The notes: a model not told the origin generated them from the letters alone. A stretch of DNA of 51,131 nt from an uncultured Vibrio sp. (GCF_947488985.1 NZ_CANLBV010000023.1:1-51131); one strand, 5' to 3'; shown: positions 8,549-17,529, numbered from the stretch's first letter. Numbers and translations: made by a program.

Positions 8549-10231
8549 TTAGAATTCAGACGGTACTTCAAACTCCATCCATTCCCCAGTTGTTGGATGA
8601 ATGAGTTTTAGGTAGCCCGCATGAAGGTGCAGACGTTCATGTTTGTAGCCATAAAGGTCATCACCACGAATCGGAACACCAAGTCCTTGCGGGTGAGCAC
8701 AATGAACACGCAGTTGGTGGGTTCGACCTGTTTTAGGGGACAAGTGAACCTTGGTTTTGCCGTTGTTGGTGCTGACCGCTTGCCAATGCGTTTCAGCGTT
8801 ACGCCCATGTTCATGACAAACCAGTTGTCTTGGTCTGTCGGTGATATCGCCACGCAAAGGCAGACTGATGTAACCAGATTCTCCCTTTATTTCCCCATCA
8901 AGTAGTGCCGTGTAACGTTTCTCGACCGTTCTATCGATGAACTGCTTTTGGATGTGTTTGTTTGATTCTGCCGTGAGTGCCAAGATCAACAAGCCTGATG
9001 TCGACATGTCTAGTCTATGAATAATCAAAGGGCCAGTCGCATTCGGGTAGCGCGTTTTAATACGAGTATAAACTGAGTCTTCAATGAACTTACCAGGAAC
9101 CGACAAGAACTCCTCTGGTTTATTCACAACCACGATCTCGTCATCTTCATAGACAATATCAAACGACTTACCCACCGCAGGATTTACGATAAGCGGATTA
9201 TCTTCTAACTCAATGCCGCTTAGCTGGTGGTCGAGGATCTCGAAGCTTTTGCTCTGGCAAACAGGGTAAAGGTTTCCATGTTGTCGAATGATATCCGTTG
9301 GCGGCAATCCCCACCAAAACTCAGACAATGCTAACGGCTTAAACCGGTGTTCAAAGGCGAAGTTAAGCAATTTAGGTAGGCAGCAGTCACCAGAGCCTTC
9401 AATCGCATTTTTGCCATCGAGTAGCTCGAGTAAATTCTTAGGTTGCTTGGCTTGATTGATAAAGTGATAGTGAGAGAGACGTTGAGTTTCCAACTGCTGT
9501 GAAATTGCTTGGTGATCTTGCTTACGGCTTTTCTGTTCACTTTCAATCACATCAACTTGTGATTGGCGTTGTGCGATCTTCTGTTTCCACTTAATACGGA
9601 GTGCTTTTAGGTCGCGTTTCTCTTGGCTACTTTGGTTGCCCAGTTGTTTGAGCAAATTCGCCGCCGACTCTTGATTGCCTAATGCCTTTGCTTGGTTGGC
9701 TTGCTCTCTGAGCTGGCTGCGCTGCGCTTTATTTGCGGCCATTGCTCGCTGAAAGGCGTCGATAGCCTGTGCGGATTCGATTTTGATCGTTTTAAGTTCA
9801 GTCTGCAATGCGTCTAGGTTGTGTGACTGCTGTAATTTCTTTATGTCAGCGGCAAGTTGTGACTGATGAGCGAGGCTTGCACTGTTTTGAGATTGAAACC
9901 GATTTAAGTCGAATGCGGGTGGAACAAAGCGAATGTCTTTTAATTGGGAAGCCAATGAGGGTTGTAATTGTAGGCCTGAAAATGCAGATAAATAGCCTAA
10001 CTCTAGCGTAATTGGATTCTGAACAAGCAGAACAGCATAGAGGTTACCTTGCGAGGTTTCACCGACACCGCAGTCGAGGAGTGACTGCTGAAGCTGCCGC
10101 ATGGCTAACTCACATATAGGATGCGGGGTATAGTAATACGGAAACGTAAAGCGAGTAGGTAGCGATAAGCCTACATTCACGCTGTCGTTTGCTAAGTGCA
10201 GAGGTGTGTATTGGGCAAGATTGGCTGACAT
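8549..10231 (-). CDS. RluA-family pseudouridine synthase with long N-terminal coiled-coil extension
   Basis: The C-terminal part (about residues 340-560) is an RluA-type catalytic domain that isomerises uridine in rRNA or tRNA. It has the IIHRLDMSTSGLLI motif with the catalytic Asp, then LPLRGD, KTGRTHQLRVH and GDDLYG. The N-terminal 330 residues include a long Gln/Lys-rich helical stretch (about 130-250) likely to form a coiled coil, and a basic region. RluA proteins of about 560 residues with this extension occur across Vibrio, so it is not a local fusion. ATG at 10231 is preferred over the TTG at 10240. The target base is unknown. Confidence 0.88.
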   Translation of the reverse strand: MSANLAQYTPLHLANDSVNVGLSLPTRFTFPYYYTPHPICELAMRQLQQSLLDCGVGETSQGNLYAVLLVQNPITLELGYLSAFSGLQLQPSLASQLKDIRFVPPAFDLNRFQSQNSASLAHQSQLAADIKKLQQSHNLDALQTELKTIKIESAQAIDAFQRAMAANKAQRSQLREQANQAKALGNQESAANLLKQLGNQSSQEKRDLKALRIKWKQKIAQRQSQVDVIESEQKSRKQDHQAISQQLETQRLSHYHFINQAKQPKNLLELLDGKNAIEGSGDCCLPKLLNFAFEHRFKPLALSEFWWGLPPTDIIRQHGNLYPVCQSKSFEILDHQLSGIELEDNPLIVNPAVGKSFDIVYEDDEIVVVNKPEEFLSVPGKFIEDSVYTRIKTRYPNATGPLIIHRLDMSTSGLLILALTAESNKHIQKQFIDRTVEKRYTALLDGEIKGESGYISLPLRGDITDRPRQLVCHEHGRNAETHWQAVSTNNGKTKVHLSPKTGRTHQLRVHCAHPQGLGVPIRGDDLYGYKHERLHLHAGYLKLIHPTTGEWMEFEVPSEF

Positions 10232-10319
10232 TAAGATCAAACTCTATAGCGGTTCAGTGAGAGTTTGGTATTGTTGTCGAAATTAACACAAATGAGAAGC
10301 CAAAGCCGAAGATAAATTG

Positions 10320-10358
10320 GCTTGTTTGCTTGTTATTCTAGATAACAAGCAAACAAGC
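10320..10358. repeat. Perfect 17-bp inverted repeat with 5-base loop
   Basis: GCTTGTTTGCTTGTTAT (10320-10336) pairs exactly with ATAACAAGCAAACAAGC (10342-10358). It lies 50 bp after the curA stop and 89 bp before the pseudouridine synthase start, both on the minus strand. No T-run follows, so it may be a terminator-like, mRNA-stabilising or protein-binding element. Confidence 0.75.
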
Positions 10359-10407
10359 GTTTGGGAAAATATAGATTTAGCGATTTATTTACTTGGGTAT
10401 GTCTTAC

Positions 10408-11439
10408 CTATTTAGCTTCATTGGTTTTGATCACAAGCTTACCGAAGTTCTGACCTTCCAATAGCCCCATGAATGCTTGCGGTGCGCTTTCTAGACCTTC
10501 AACTAAATGTTCACGATAATGTATCTTGCCTTGTGATAACCATTTGGTCATTTGAGTCGCAAACTCGTTGTAACGGTGTGCGTAATCATCAAAGATGATG
10601 AAGCCCTGCATCTTAATTCGTTTGACCAGCAGCATACCCATCAGGCTAGACATACGATCCGGGCCTTCAGGCAGTGACGTCGCATTGTATTGAGATATCA
10701 GGCCACATACAGGAATACGAGCACCTGTGTTAAGCAGAGGCATGACTGCATCGAATACCTTGCCGCCAACGTTTTCAAAGTAAACGTCGATGCCGTTATC
10801 ACACGCTTTCGTCAGTTGTTCCGCGAAGTCTTCGGCTTTGTGGTCGATACACTCATCAAAGCCAAGTACATCTTTCGCGTATTGACACTTATCGTGGCCA
10901 CCAGCAACGCCGATAACACGACAGCCTTTCAATTTACCGATTTGACCAACCGTTGCACCTACAGCACCTGTTGCAGCCGCAACGACCAGAGTGTCACCTT
11001 GTTTAGGTTGACCGATATCAAGTAAGCCCATGTAAGCAGTAAAGCCAGGCATACCCATGATGCCAAGTGCATAAGAGGGATGAGTTGGCTGTTTGCCTAG
11101 TTTGATAAGACCGTCACCGTTAGACACACCAAGATCTTGCCAACCTGTGTAAGCCAGAACCCATTCTCCCACTTGGTAATCAGCGTGTTTTGACTCTTCA
11201 ACCTGACATACGGTTGCCCCAACCATCACTTCATCAATCGCCACTGGATCGGCGTAAGATTTAGCATCGCTCATGCGACCACGCATATACGGGTCTAGAG
11301 AAAGGTAAACTGAGCGAAGTAACATCTCACCATCATTGATACTAGGTGCCGCTACCGTTTCTAAACGGAAGTTATCTTGCGTCGGTGCGCCTACTGGGCG
11401 AGAAGCCAATACGATGCGACGATTGTCTTGTTGAGTCAT
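10408..11439 (-). CDS. curA: NADPH-dependent curcumin/alkenal reductase CurA (MDR superfamily)
   Basis: This 343-residue cytosolic zinc-independent medium-chain reductase reduces activated double bonds of enones using NADPH. It aligns along its whole length with E. coli CurA (YncB): YLSLDPYMRGRMS near residue 47, GMPGFTAYMGLLDIGQP, the nucleotide-binding AATGAVGATVGQIGKLKG, and YFENVGGKVFDAVMPLLN. Natural substrates are uncertain. AAGGA precedes the ATG. A 23-bp imperfect palindrome at 11477-11499, about 40 bp upstream, looks like a TetR-type operator. Confidence 0.92.
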   Translation of the reverse strand: MTQQDNRRIVLASRPVGAPTQDNFRLETVAAPSINDGEMLLRSVYLSLDPYMRGRMSDAKSYADPVAIDEVMVGATVCQVEESKHADYQVGEWVLAYTGWQDLGVSNGDGLIKLGKQPTHPSYALGIMGMPGFTAYMGLLDIGQPKQGDTLVVAAATGAVGATVGQIGKLKGCRVIGVAGGHDKCQYAKDVLGFDECIDHKAEDFAEQLTKACDNGIDVYFENVGGKVFDAVMPLLNTGARIPVCGLISQYNATSLPEGPDRMSSLMGMLLVKRIKMQGFIIFDDYAHRYNEFATQMTKWLSQGKIHYREHLVEGLESAPQAFMGLLEGQNFGKLVIKTNEAK

Positions 11440-11476
11440 TGGTTGTCCTTAATTTAATGTTTTACATATTCAGAAT

Positions 11477-11499
11477 TAGACCAGTCGTCTAGTGGACTA
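11477..11499. promoter_or_regulatory. TetR-type operator candidate upstream of curA
   Basis: The 23 bp have the symmetric form TAGnCCAnTnGnCnAnTGGnCTA, centred about 49 bp before the curA ATG. The outer TAG/CTA and CCA/TGG halves resemble NemR-like boxes (TAGACC arms). No regulator gene lies next to it, so the binding protein is unknown. Confidence 0.4.
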
Positions 11500-11551
11500 T
11501 TTTGAAGGTATTGTTCGTCGTGGCAAAAGTAGCTTCAAATACTCAAGTATC

Positions 11552-11583
11552 AAAAAGCCCCAACATAGCGAGTATGTTGAGGC
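11552..11583 (-). terminator. Terminator of the FKBP gene
   Basis: On the minus strand GCCTCAACATA pairs with TATGTTGGGGC (one G-U), followed by TTTTT. It lies about 20 bp after the stop codon of the FKBP gene. Confidence 0.85.
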
Positions 11584-11601
11584 TCAAATCAGTCATTTCG
11601 A

Positions 11602-12075
11602 TTATTGAATAGAGATGAGCTCTACATCAAAAATCAGTGTTGCTGACGGTGGGATAGGGCCAGAACCGCCTTTACCGTATGCGAGAGTGCTTGGAATGAA
11701 TAGACGAACTTTTTCGCCTTCAACCATGTAAGTCAGACCTTCTTGCCAGCCTTTGATGACTTGCTTAAGTGCAAATGAGATTGGCTCACCGCGCTCTACC
11801 GAGCTGTCGAAAACCGTGCCGTCGATCAGTGTACCGTGGTAGTGGACCGTTACTTTACTGTTCTTGGTTGGGTGTTCTGTGCCTGTACCTTGTTCAAGCA
11901 CTAGGTATTGAAGGCCGCTTTCAGTGGTGATCACGCCTTCTTTGGTGGCGTTTTCAATTAGAAACTGTTGGCCTTGCTCGAAGTTCTCTCCGCCAGACTT
12001 ATGATTCGTCCAAGTACGGTAAATCATGAAACCCGCTAAAAGAAAGACAATGACCGGGATAACAAATTTAGACAT
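11602..12075 (-). CDS. Membrane-anchored FKBP-type peptidyl-prolyl isomerase
   Basis: The 157 residues consist of one N-terminal membrane span (about 3-21, [15 protein letters not shown]), a linker, and an FKBP domain from about residue 50. Family landmarks are [37 protein letters not shown] and [12 protein letters not shown]. It should catalyse cis-trans isomerisation at proline, facing the periplasm. Domain and spacing match the FklB/FkpA type, but the protein is shorter because it lacks the N-terminal dimerisation domain. It lies downstream of a DsbA-like gene on the same strand. The 113-bp gap contains four copies of a 19-bp tandem repeat. Confidence 0.9.
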   Translation of the reverse strand: MSKFVIPVIVFLLAGFMIYRTWTNHKSGGENFEQGQQFLIENATKEGVITTESGLQYLVLEQGTGTEHPTKNSKVTVHYHGTLIDGTVFDSSVERGEPISFALKQVIKGWQEGLTYMVEGEKVRLFIPSTLAYGKGGSGPIPPSATLIFDVELISIQ

Positions 12076-12090
12076 AGTAAAACCTATTTT

Positions 12091-12166
12091 TAGTTAATGC
12101 TGAGTTTTATAGTTGATGTTGAGTTATATAGTTGATGCCGAGTTACATAGTTAACGCTGAGTGCGT
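12091..12166. repeat. Four tandem copies of a 19-bp unit
   Basis: Copies begin at 12091, 12110, 12129 and 12148, each starting TAGTT(A/G)A(T/C)G followed by (C/T)(T/C)GAG. The period is exactly 19 and copies differ at a few positions. They fill most of the space between the DsbA-like and FKBP genes. Confidence 0.8.
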
Positions 12167-12188
12167 TAATCAGTGGTTGGCGTCGTGA

Positions 12189-12815
12189 TTATGGTTGAGT
12201 CAAAAGGTAGTTGATCGTTTTCGCAATGCCAGCAATGTCTTGGTGACCTGCTGTGAGTACTTGGTATTTACCATTGATGATAAAGGTTGGTACTGAGTTA
12301 ATTTGACCTTTTATAGAGATATCTTCTGCTTTTTTAACGTACTCAAAAAGCGCAACTTGTTGTTCTTTGTTGAGTTGATATGGGCTAACCAAACCACGAG
12401 AGGTGAATGCGGTTTCTAGTGCTTGCTGGCGTTGTTCTGGTGTTGCATCGGCACCCATCTGTACTGCTCCAAAAAGGTCGTCCATAAACGCGAGATCTGG
12501 CGTAGCATCAAGTTGTATCACTGCTGTGTAGTAGATCATTGCGCTAATTTGAGCGCTCTCATTGAACGTCACGTGCATCTTGCCAATGGTCTGGTTTGTT
12601 AGAGACTCAATCTCTGGAATCGCACTTTCCATTTGACGACAGTGGCCACAATTAAGAGAGAAGATCTCAGTGATTGGCGACAGGTTAAATTCAGTGAGCG
12701 TAGAAGGCAGTACTTCGTACTGAACACCTTTCTGTGGTTCGTTTGTTTCGCTACAACCCGCGATAATAAGTACGGCAGTGAGCGCGGTGATGAATTTAGT
12801 CAATGGTTTAAACAT
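12189..12815 (-). CDS. DsbA-like thioredoxin-fold lipoprotein
   Basis: The protein has 208 residues. The signal sequence ends in lipobox IIAGC with Cys21, so it is probably anchored at the periplasmic face. A thioredoxin fold follows with active site CGHC (56-59), an inserted helical domain, and a cis-proline loop SVPTFIING. It should exchange disulfides in exported proteins. CGHC is less common than the CPHC of DsbA and suggests a different redox potential. The next gene is a membrane FKBP, so the pair may form an envelope protein-folding operon. The exact partner protein is unknown. Confidence 0.85.
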   Translation of the reverse strand: MFKPLTKFITALTAVLIIAGCSETNEPQKGVQYEVLPSTLTEFNLSPITEIFSLNCGHCRQMESAIPEIESLTNQTIGKMHVTFNESAQISAMIYYTAVIQLDATPDLAFMDDLFGAVQMGADATPEQRQQALETAFTSRGLVSPYQLNKEQQVALFEYVKKAEDISIKGQINSVPTFIINGKYQVLTAGHQDIAGIAKTINYLLTQP

Positions 12816-13056
12816 AATGTTTACTCTAGCGTTGAGAAGTCGTGGGATTCTAACTATTTAGTCCGAATTGGAAAACAATTATAAGGTAAATAAATGAAAA
12901 CAGTTCGAACTCACGAGTGATGATTCGGCGGGTTGGTGGCTAACTGTGATCGAAAGCACTTTTTTTTGCCGTGCGTTCTTTTTGCCTAAAGTTTTTTACT
13001 CGACGCCGATATAGTGATTAGTCAAAGGTTTGTCTGCATGAGTGGTTGGTGAAGTA

Positions 13057-13710
13057 ATGAAATATTTAGCAATAATATTGAGCGTAGTCTTGGTTGGATG
13101 TAAAACAACGCTTCCTCCTGGTTTACTGGGTGACGATATGCTAACGACTGCGCCCCAAACGGATTATGATCTGCTGCACCCTGAGTGGGGAATCGCCCAA
13201 ACGACAGAGGTTACGACTCATCGCGGTTACTCGCTCCAAAGCCGTAATCATCAGCAAAAAAACATCACCACCAATTACGGACGTGGCGTTTCAACCAATG
13301 ATCCATTGGAAGTCTTTTTAAGACAAAACCGTATCGATTTTGAAGTGTTGCCGGGTAACCATGTGATGGTAAAGCTTGAGCAGCACGTGAACTTTAAAAC
13401 AGGTTCAGCATTCCCCGAGCCAGCTTATAATCAATGGCTAGATACGCTAGGCAGCTACCTTGCTCAACGGCAAGATATTGATGTGGTGATTGAAGGGCAC
13501 ACCGATAATACGGGCACAGATCGAATCAATGATCCGCTTTCAGAGCAGCGAGCAAAAGAAGTGAAGGCTCGATTAGAGAGTAACTATGTTTCTAGTCGTT
13601 CCATTTATACTCGTGGCTTCGGTGAGTATGTTCCAGCTTGTACGAATGCTTCTGCGCAAGGCAAGGCGTGTAACCGCCGTGTAGAATTAATGCTGATCGT
13701 AGCGAAGTAG
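13057..13710 (+). CDS. OmpA-family lipoprotein
   Basis: Start chosen at ATG 13057, because it gives a compact signal peptide MKYLAIILSVVLVGC with lipidated Cys15. The GTG at 13042 would add five residues. The C-terminal half (about residues 105-217) is an OmpA-like peptidoglycan-binding domain with VNFKTGSAFP, VVIEGHTDNTGTDRIND, LSEQRAKEVKARL, GFGEYVPACTNAS and NRRVEL. It probably tethers the outer membrane to the cell wall. About 80 residues between the lipid anchor and the domain look disordered. The gene is monocistronic, between divergent and convergent neighbours, and ends before a strong bidirectional terminator. Confidence 0.87.
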   Translation: MKYLAIILSVVLVGCKTTLPPGLLGDDMLTTAPQTDYDLLHPEWGIAQTTEVTTHRGYSLQSRNHQQKNITTNYGRGVSTNDPLEVFLRQNRIDFEVLPGNHVMVKLEQHVNFKTGSAFPEPAYNQWLDTLGSYLAQRQDIDVVIEGHTDNTGTDRINDPLSEQRAKEVKARLESNYVSSRSIYTRGFGEYVPACTNASAQGKACNRRVELMLIVAK

Positions 13711-13757
13711 TGGTTTGAACTTTTACTCCCAATTTGAAGCGATTAACGCCAAATAAC

Positions 13758-13799
13758 AGATATAAAAAATCCCTCACATTCGAGGGATTTTTTATATCT
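13758..13799. terminator. Bidirectional terminator
   Basis: An 18-bp perfect stem with arms from AGATAT through CCCTC and back has a 6-base loop, with A- and T-runs on both sides. It lies between the convergent OmpA-lipoprotein and glutaredoxin-like genes and should serve both. Confidence 0.92.
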
Positions 13800-13819
13800 A
13801 GATGTTGTCGCTTTATTGC

Positions 13820-14179
13820 TTATGAAAACTGCTGTTCTAAGTAAGTTACGATATCTGAAGATTCGTACATCCACTCAGTTTTGCCGTCTTTTTCGATACG
13901 TAGACAAGGCACTTTCACCAGACCACCGCCAGCTTCAAGCTCTGCACGGTGCTGTTGATTGTTCTTTGCGTCACGAAGTTCAAACTGAACCGATTGACGC
14001 TTCATCGCACGGCGTACTTTTACACAAAATGGGCACGCTTCGAATTGGTATAACGTGTGCGCTTTTGCTTGCTCATTGACTTTGCTTTGCTCTTCTTGTG
14101 AGCGCTTCACACCGCGTGGGCTGAAAATAAAATTCAATAGCAAAATGACACGACCTAAGAACCAACGGATAAACTTCAT
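13820..14179 (-). CDS. Membrane-anchored glutaredoxin-like protein
   Basis: Start set at ATG 14179 (MKFIRWFLGRVILLLNFIFS), because AGAGAG lies just upstream and an N-terminal hydrophobic anchor follows. Upstream in-frame codons lack any signal. The 119-residue protein has a glutaredoxin/GST-N thioredoxin fold from about residue 40, with active site CPFC in LYQFEACPFCVKVRRAM, the cis-Pro loop LVKVPCLRI, and the C-terminal SSDIVTYLEQ typical of glutaredoxin and GST N-domains. It probably uses glutathione to reduce disulfides at the membrane. The physiological partner is unknown. Confidence 0.87.
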   Translation of the reverse strand: MKFIRWFLGRVILLLNFIFSPRGVKRSQEEQSKVNEQAKAHTLYQFEACPFCVKVRRAMKRQSVQFELRDAKNNQQHRAELEAGGGLVKVPCLRIEKDGKTEWMYESSDIVTYLEQQFS

Positions 14180-14268
14180 AACTCTCTCTACATCTTTAAA
14201 ATTAGTGTTACAATTTGCAGCATTATATACACAAGTTTCATTGGATGCTTGCAACAAACTGCTAATAT

Positions 14269-15861
14269 TTACTTTGTCCGTTCAATCGTGTGAGACTTAG
14301 CCACATTAAGCCCTAAACGTTTCGAGAGTCGAGTCAGGTTTGCTCGGTCTGTTTTCAGAACTCGACCAGCCTGCGCCCAGTTAAAGTTAGCGTCTTCTAA
14401 CACCTCAGTAATGATGGTGCGCTGAAAATCGTCTGTTGCGCCGCGCAGACCTGCAGAAAGGTCGACGGTAGGCGTTGATAACGGAGTCGTCTTCGCTTGA
14501 GTGGTTACGATTGGCTGATCTTGGTCGAGTGGGCCACAATCTTCTTTGGTGATAGTCACTAGGCTTTTGTTTGTGCTGCGCGCCAATGCTTTCAATGCAG
14601 AACGACTGATCACGTGCTCGAGCTCACGTACATTGCCGGGCCAGCTGTAGCGACTCAGGAAGGACAGAACCTCAGAGCGAAATTTTACTTGATTGATACC
14701 AAGCTTACGGCGTGCTTGTTCTAGGAAGAAACCAGCCAGTAAGCTGATGTCATCACCGCGATCTTTCAGTGCAGGCACCGCGATAGGGTATACGGTCAGT
14801 CGGTGGTATAAGTCCGATCGGAATCGGCCGTCTTGAACTTCTTGTTTTAGGTCTCGGTTGGTTGCCGCCAATACCCGAACATCGATGGTTTGGATGATGT
14901 CTTGACCAACGGGCTGTATCTCATTGTTTTGCAGTGCACGAAGTAGTTTGCTTTGCGCTGCAAGGGGCAGCTCACCAATTTCGTCAAGAAACAGTGTGCC
15001 ACCATCAGCTAAGGCAAATTTACCTAAACGGGTTTTGTCAGCGCCAGTAAATGCCCCACGCACGTGACCAAACAGCTCGCTCTCAACCAAGTTTTCAGGA
15101 ATAGCGGCACAGTTGACATAAACCAATGGTTTGCGTTTACGTTGTGATTGGTGATGCAGAGTACGAGCAACAAGCTCTTTACCGACACCGGTTTCACCAT
15201 GGATCAGGATATTAAATTCCGATGGTGCTACAACCGCAATGTCGTTCTTCAGCGCCATCATGGTATCGCTTTTACCTATCAGCTCACCACCATCACGTTC
15301 CCACGATTCCACATTCAACTCTTCTAATAGCTGCTTGGACTGTTTTGCTTGATGCTCAAGCTGCGAGAAAGTCAGCGCCATCTGCATTGCTGAAGCGGCA
15401 ATCGCTGCTAGCACTTCTAGGTTGCGCGCGGGTATATTGGCAAAGACACCTGGTTTTAAGCTGTCTAGCGTCAAAACCCCTAATAGTTTATCGCCAAACA
15501 GTAGAGGCAAGCCCATACAAGCATGCATCGGTAATTCCCCATCATGGTCTATCAGCAAGCCATCGAAAGGATCGGGTAGGGGGCTATCTGAATTAAAACG
15601 AACGGCAGAGCGAGAGGCGCAGATCTCGGCAAAACGTGGGTGTTCTGAAATGATAAAGCGACGTCCGAATGTATCTCGACTAAGCCCTTGCATTGCCACT
15701 GGTACTAGCGTGTCGCCTTGAAGGCTTAATAGTGCGACACAATCACAGGTTATCGTTTTACGAATGGCATCGATTAGGCGATTAAAGCGGTCTTGATCAT
15801 TCACACCACTGGCTAAACCAATGGTCATTTCCATAAGAGTCGATGGGGAGATATCTTGCAT
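14269..15861 (-). CDS. norR: Nitric oxide-responsive sigma-54 activator NorR
   Basis: This 530-residue bacterial enhancer-binding protein has a GAF sensor domain (about 1-170), an AAA+ domain with Walker A GETGVGKE, sigma-54 contact loop GAFTGA (269-274) and Walker B LFLDEIGE, and a C-terminal Fis-type helix-turn-helix (about 480-520, [18 protein letters not shown]). In NorR the GAF domain binds NO at a non-haem iron and frees the ATPase to activate sigma-54 promoters. It diverges from hmp. Two GT-N7-AC enhancer boxes and a -24/-12 promoter lie in the 347-bp gap. Domain order and neighbour support NorR over related activators. Confidence 0.93.
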   Translation of the reverse strand: MQDISPSTLMEMTIGLASGVNDQDRFNRLIDAIRKTITCDCVALLSLQGDTLVPVAMQGLSRDTFGRRFIISEHPRFAEICASRSAVRFNSDSPLPDPFDGLLIDHDGELPMHACMGLPLLFGDKLLGVLTLDSLKPGVFANIPARNLEVLAAIAASAMQMALTFSQLEHQAKQSKQLLEELNVESWERDGGELIGKSDTMMALKNDIAVVAPSEFNILIHGETGVGKELVARTLHHQSQRKRKPLVYVNCAAIPENLVESELFGHVRGAFTGADKTRLGKFALADGGTLFLDEIGELPLAAQSKLLRALQNNEIQPVGQDIIQTIDVRVLAATNRDLKQEVQDGRFRSDLYHRLTVYPIAVPALKDRGDDISLLAGFFLEQARRKLGINQVKFRSEVLSFLSRYSWPGNVRELEHVISRSALKALARSTNKSLVTITKEDCGPLDQDQPIVTTQAKTTPLSTPTVDLSAGLRGATDDFQRTIITEVLEDANFNWAQAGRVLKTDRANLTRLSKRLGLNVAKSHTIERTK

Positions 15862-15897
15862 AAAGGCATCATACTGGTTGTATTTATATACATGGTA

Positions 15898-15912
15898 GAG
15901 TCTTTTTGACTC
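15898..15912. promoter_or_regulatory. NorR enhancer box 1
   Basis: GAGTCTTTTTGACTC contains GT-N7-AC, the NorR half-site core, as part of a 5-bp inverted repeat. It is 22 bp centre-to-centre from box 2, two DNA turns, so both would lie on the same helix face. Confidence 0.75.
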
Positions 15913-15920
15913 AAAAAAAA

Positions 15921-15933
15921 GGTCTTTTTGACC
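15921..15933. promoter_or_regulatory. NorR enhancer box 2
   Basis: GGTCTTTTTGACC has the same GTCTTTTTGAC core as box 1. It lies about 57-70 bp upstream of the sigma-54 -24 element. Confidence 0.75.
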
Positions 15934-15987
15934 AAGGTTTGATATGGTTTTTTTAGAGGAGAGTCAGACACAGCTAGCTTTGGCATG

Positions 15988-16004
15988 TTGGCACCTTTCA
16001 TGCA
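15988..16004 (+). promoter_or_regulatory. Sigma-54 promoter of hmp
   Basis: TTGGCACCTTTCATGCA fits TGGCAC-N5-TTGC with one mismatch, and the GG (15990-15991) and GC (16002-16003) are ten bases apart. Transcription should start near 16014, about 195 bases before the hmp ATG. Confidence 0.85.
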
Positions 16005-16208
16005 TTGTATCTATTACACGCGTCGGTACGGGTTAATAATTGAACCATATTTAAATTCAATTACTTAGCGCTACTTATCCACCTGCGTGATTCTCATAAT
16101 AATAGTAGCCAAAGAGCTCATTGAGAAAAATCATTATAAAGTCATCTTAAAATTAAGTTAGTCAATTTGACTCGATTATTCAAAAGACTAAGTGTTCGGA
16201 GTAAATCA

Positions 16209-17405
16209 ATGCTAAACAATCTACATATCAACATTATCAAGTCGACGATTCCTCTTTTAGAAAGCGCAGGCCCTGCTTTAACTCAACATTTTTACCAACG
16301 TATGTTTACGCATAACCCTGAATTAAAAGATATCTTTAATATGTCTCACCAACGAACAGGCCGCCAAGGTGTGGCATTGTTCGAAGCTATCGCTGCTTAT
16401 GCTAAGAATATTGAAAACCTAGCTGCTTTGACCTCGGCGGTTGAACGCATTGCTCAGAAACATACGAGTTTTAACATCCAACCCGAGCACTACCAGATTG
16501 TTGGTTTGCACCTAATTGAAACATTGCGTGAACTTGCCGCTGATGCATTTGCGCCAGAAGTCGAGGAAGCATGGACAGCCGCTTATCTATTCTTAGCGCA
16601 AGTTTTCATTGATCGTGAGGCCGAACTTTATCTACTGCGTAAGCAAGCGGTTGGTGGTTGGGAAGCATCACGTACGTTTGTGATTGCCGCCAAAATCAAA
16701 GAATCTGCACTGGTAACAAGCTTTATCTTACGGCCAAAAGATGGCGGTGAAGTTCTCGATTACACACCGGGTCAATACATAGGTATTGAAGTGAAACCGG
16801 AAGGCTCTCAATACAGTGAGATTCGTCAGTATTCATTGTCTGATAAGCCAAACGGTAAGCAATATCGCATCTCGGTGAAGCGTGAAGCTGAAGGCCAAGA
16901 GACGCAAGGTGTTGTCTCTAATTACCTACACGGCTCTACGGCTGTTGGAGATGAAGTTAGTCTATATGCACCAGCAGGTGACTTTATGTATCATGAGCGC
17001 AGTAAGCCAGTAACGCTTATCTCTGCAGGGGTTGGTGTGACGCCAATGCAGTCAATGCTTGAATTCTTAAACTATCAACAGAAAAGCGAGCCAGTCTTAT
17101 ACCTTCACGCATGTGAAAATGTTGGCCAACACTCTTTCACGACTCGTGTTAAAGACATTGTGGCGGATAAAGGTTGGGAAGCGAAAACGTGGTACATGAA
17201 TAAAGATGGAGCGCCATGTGATAACGCGCATCAAGGTCAAATGGATCTCGCGTCTATCTCTGATAGCAAAGGTTTTGAGGAGAGTGATTTTTACATCTGC
17301 GGTCCAATTGGCTTCATGAAGAATATTGTTGAACAACTGGATGCACTTAACGTTGACCGTTCACGTGTTCATTACGAAGTATTTGGCCCTCACGCTAACT
17401 TCTAA
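16209..17405 (+). CDS. hmp: Flavohaemoprotein Hmp, nitric oxide dioxygenase
   Basis: This 398-residue enzyme converts NO and O2 to nitrate with NAD(P)H. The globin domain (1-137) has Tyr29 in the haem pocket and proximal His85 in AQKHTSFNI. The FAD domain has RQYSLSDKP, and the NAD domain has SAGVGVTPMQSML and VHYEVFGPH near the end. The ATG at 16209 is preferred because GGAG lies 8 bases upstream and it aligns with E. coli Hmp. An upstream in-frame TTG at 16167 would add 14 unconserved residues. It is divergent from norR and controlled by NorR and sigma-54, as the boxes between them show. Confidence 0.96.
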   Translation: MLNNLHINIIKSTIPLLESAGPALTQHFYQRMFTHNPELKDIFNMSHQRTGRQGVALFEAIAAYAKNIENLAALTSAVERIAQKHTSFNIQPEHYQIVGLHLIETLRELAADAFAPEVEEAWTAAYLFLAQVFIDREAELYLLRKQAVGGWEASRTFVIAAKIKESALVTSFILRPKDGGEVLDYTPGQYIGIEVKPEGSQYSEIRQYSLSDKPNGKQYRISVKREAEGQETQGVVSNYLHGSTAVGDEVSLYAPAGDFMYHERSKPVTLISAGVGVTPMQSMLEFLNYQQKSEPVLYLHACENVGQHSFTTRVKDIVADKGWEAKTWYMNKDGAPCDNAHQGQMDLASISDSKGFEESDFYICGPIGFMKNIVEQLDALNVDRSRVHYEVFGPHANF

Positions 17406-17434
17406 TCGTACTCGCCTGATTAATGCCTCGATTC

Positions 17435-17465
17435 AAAAGACCTCACTGTGAAGTGAGGTCTTTTT
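17435..17465 (+). terminator. Terminator after hmp
   Basis: AAAAGACCTCACT pairs with AGTGAGGTCTTTT around GTGA, with T-run. It may also serve the convergent TDT transporter gene. Confidence 0.88.
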
Positions 17466-17529
17466 CGATTAGTTTCTCTTATCTGGTATTTGAGAATACC
17501 GCACTCAAACATAGACCTTGAGACTAGCT

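Noticed and set aside
12091..12166. CRISPR array
   Set aside because: The repeats are directly adjacent without spacers and no cas genes are present.
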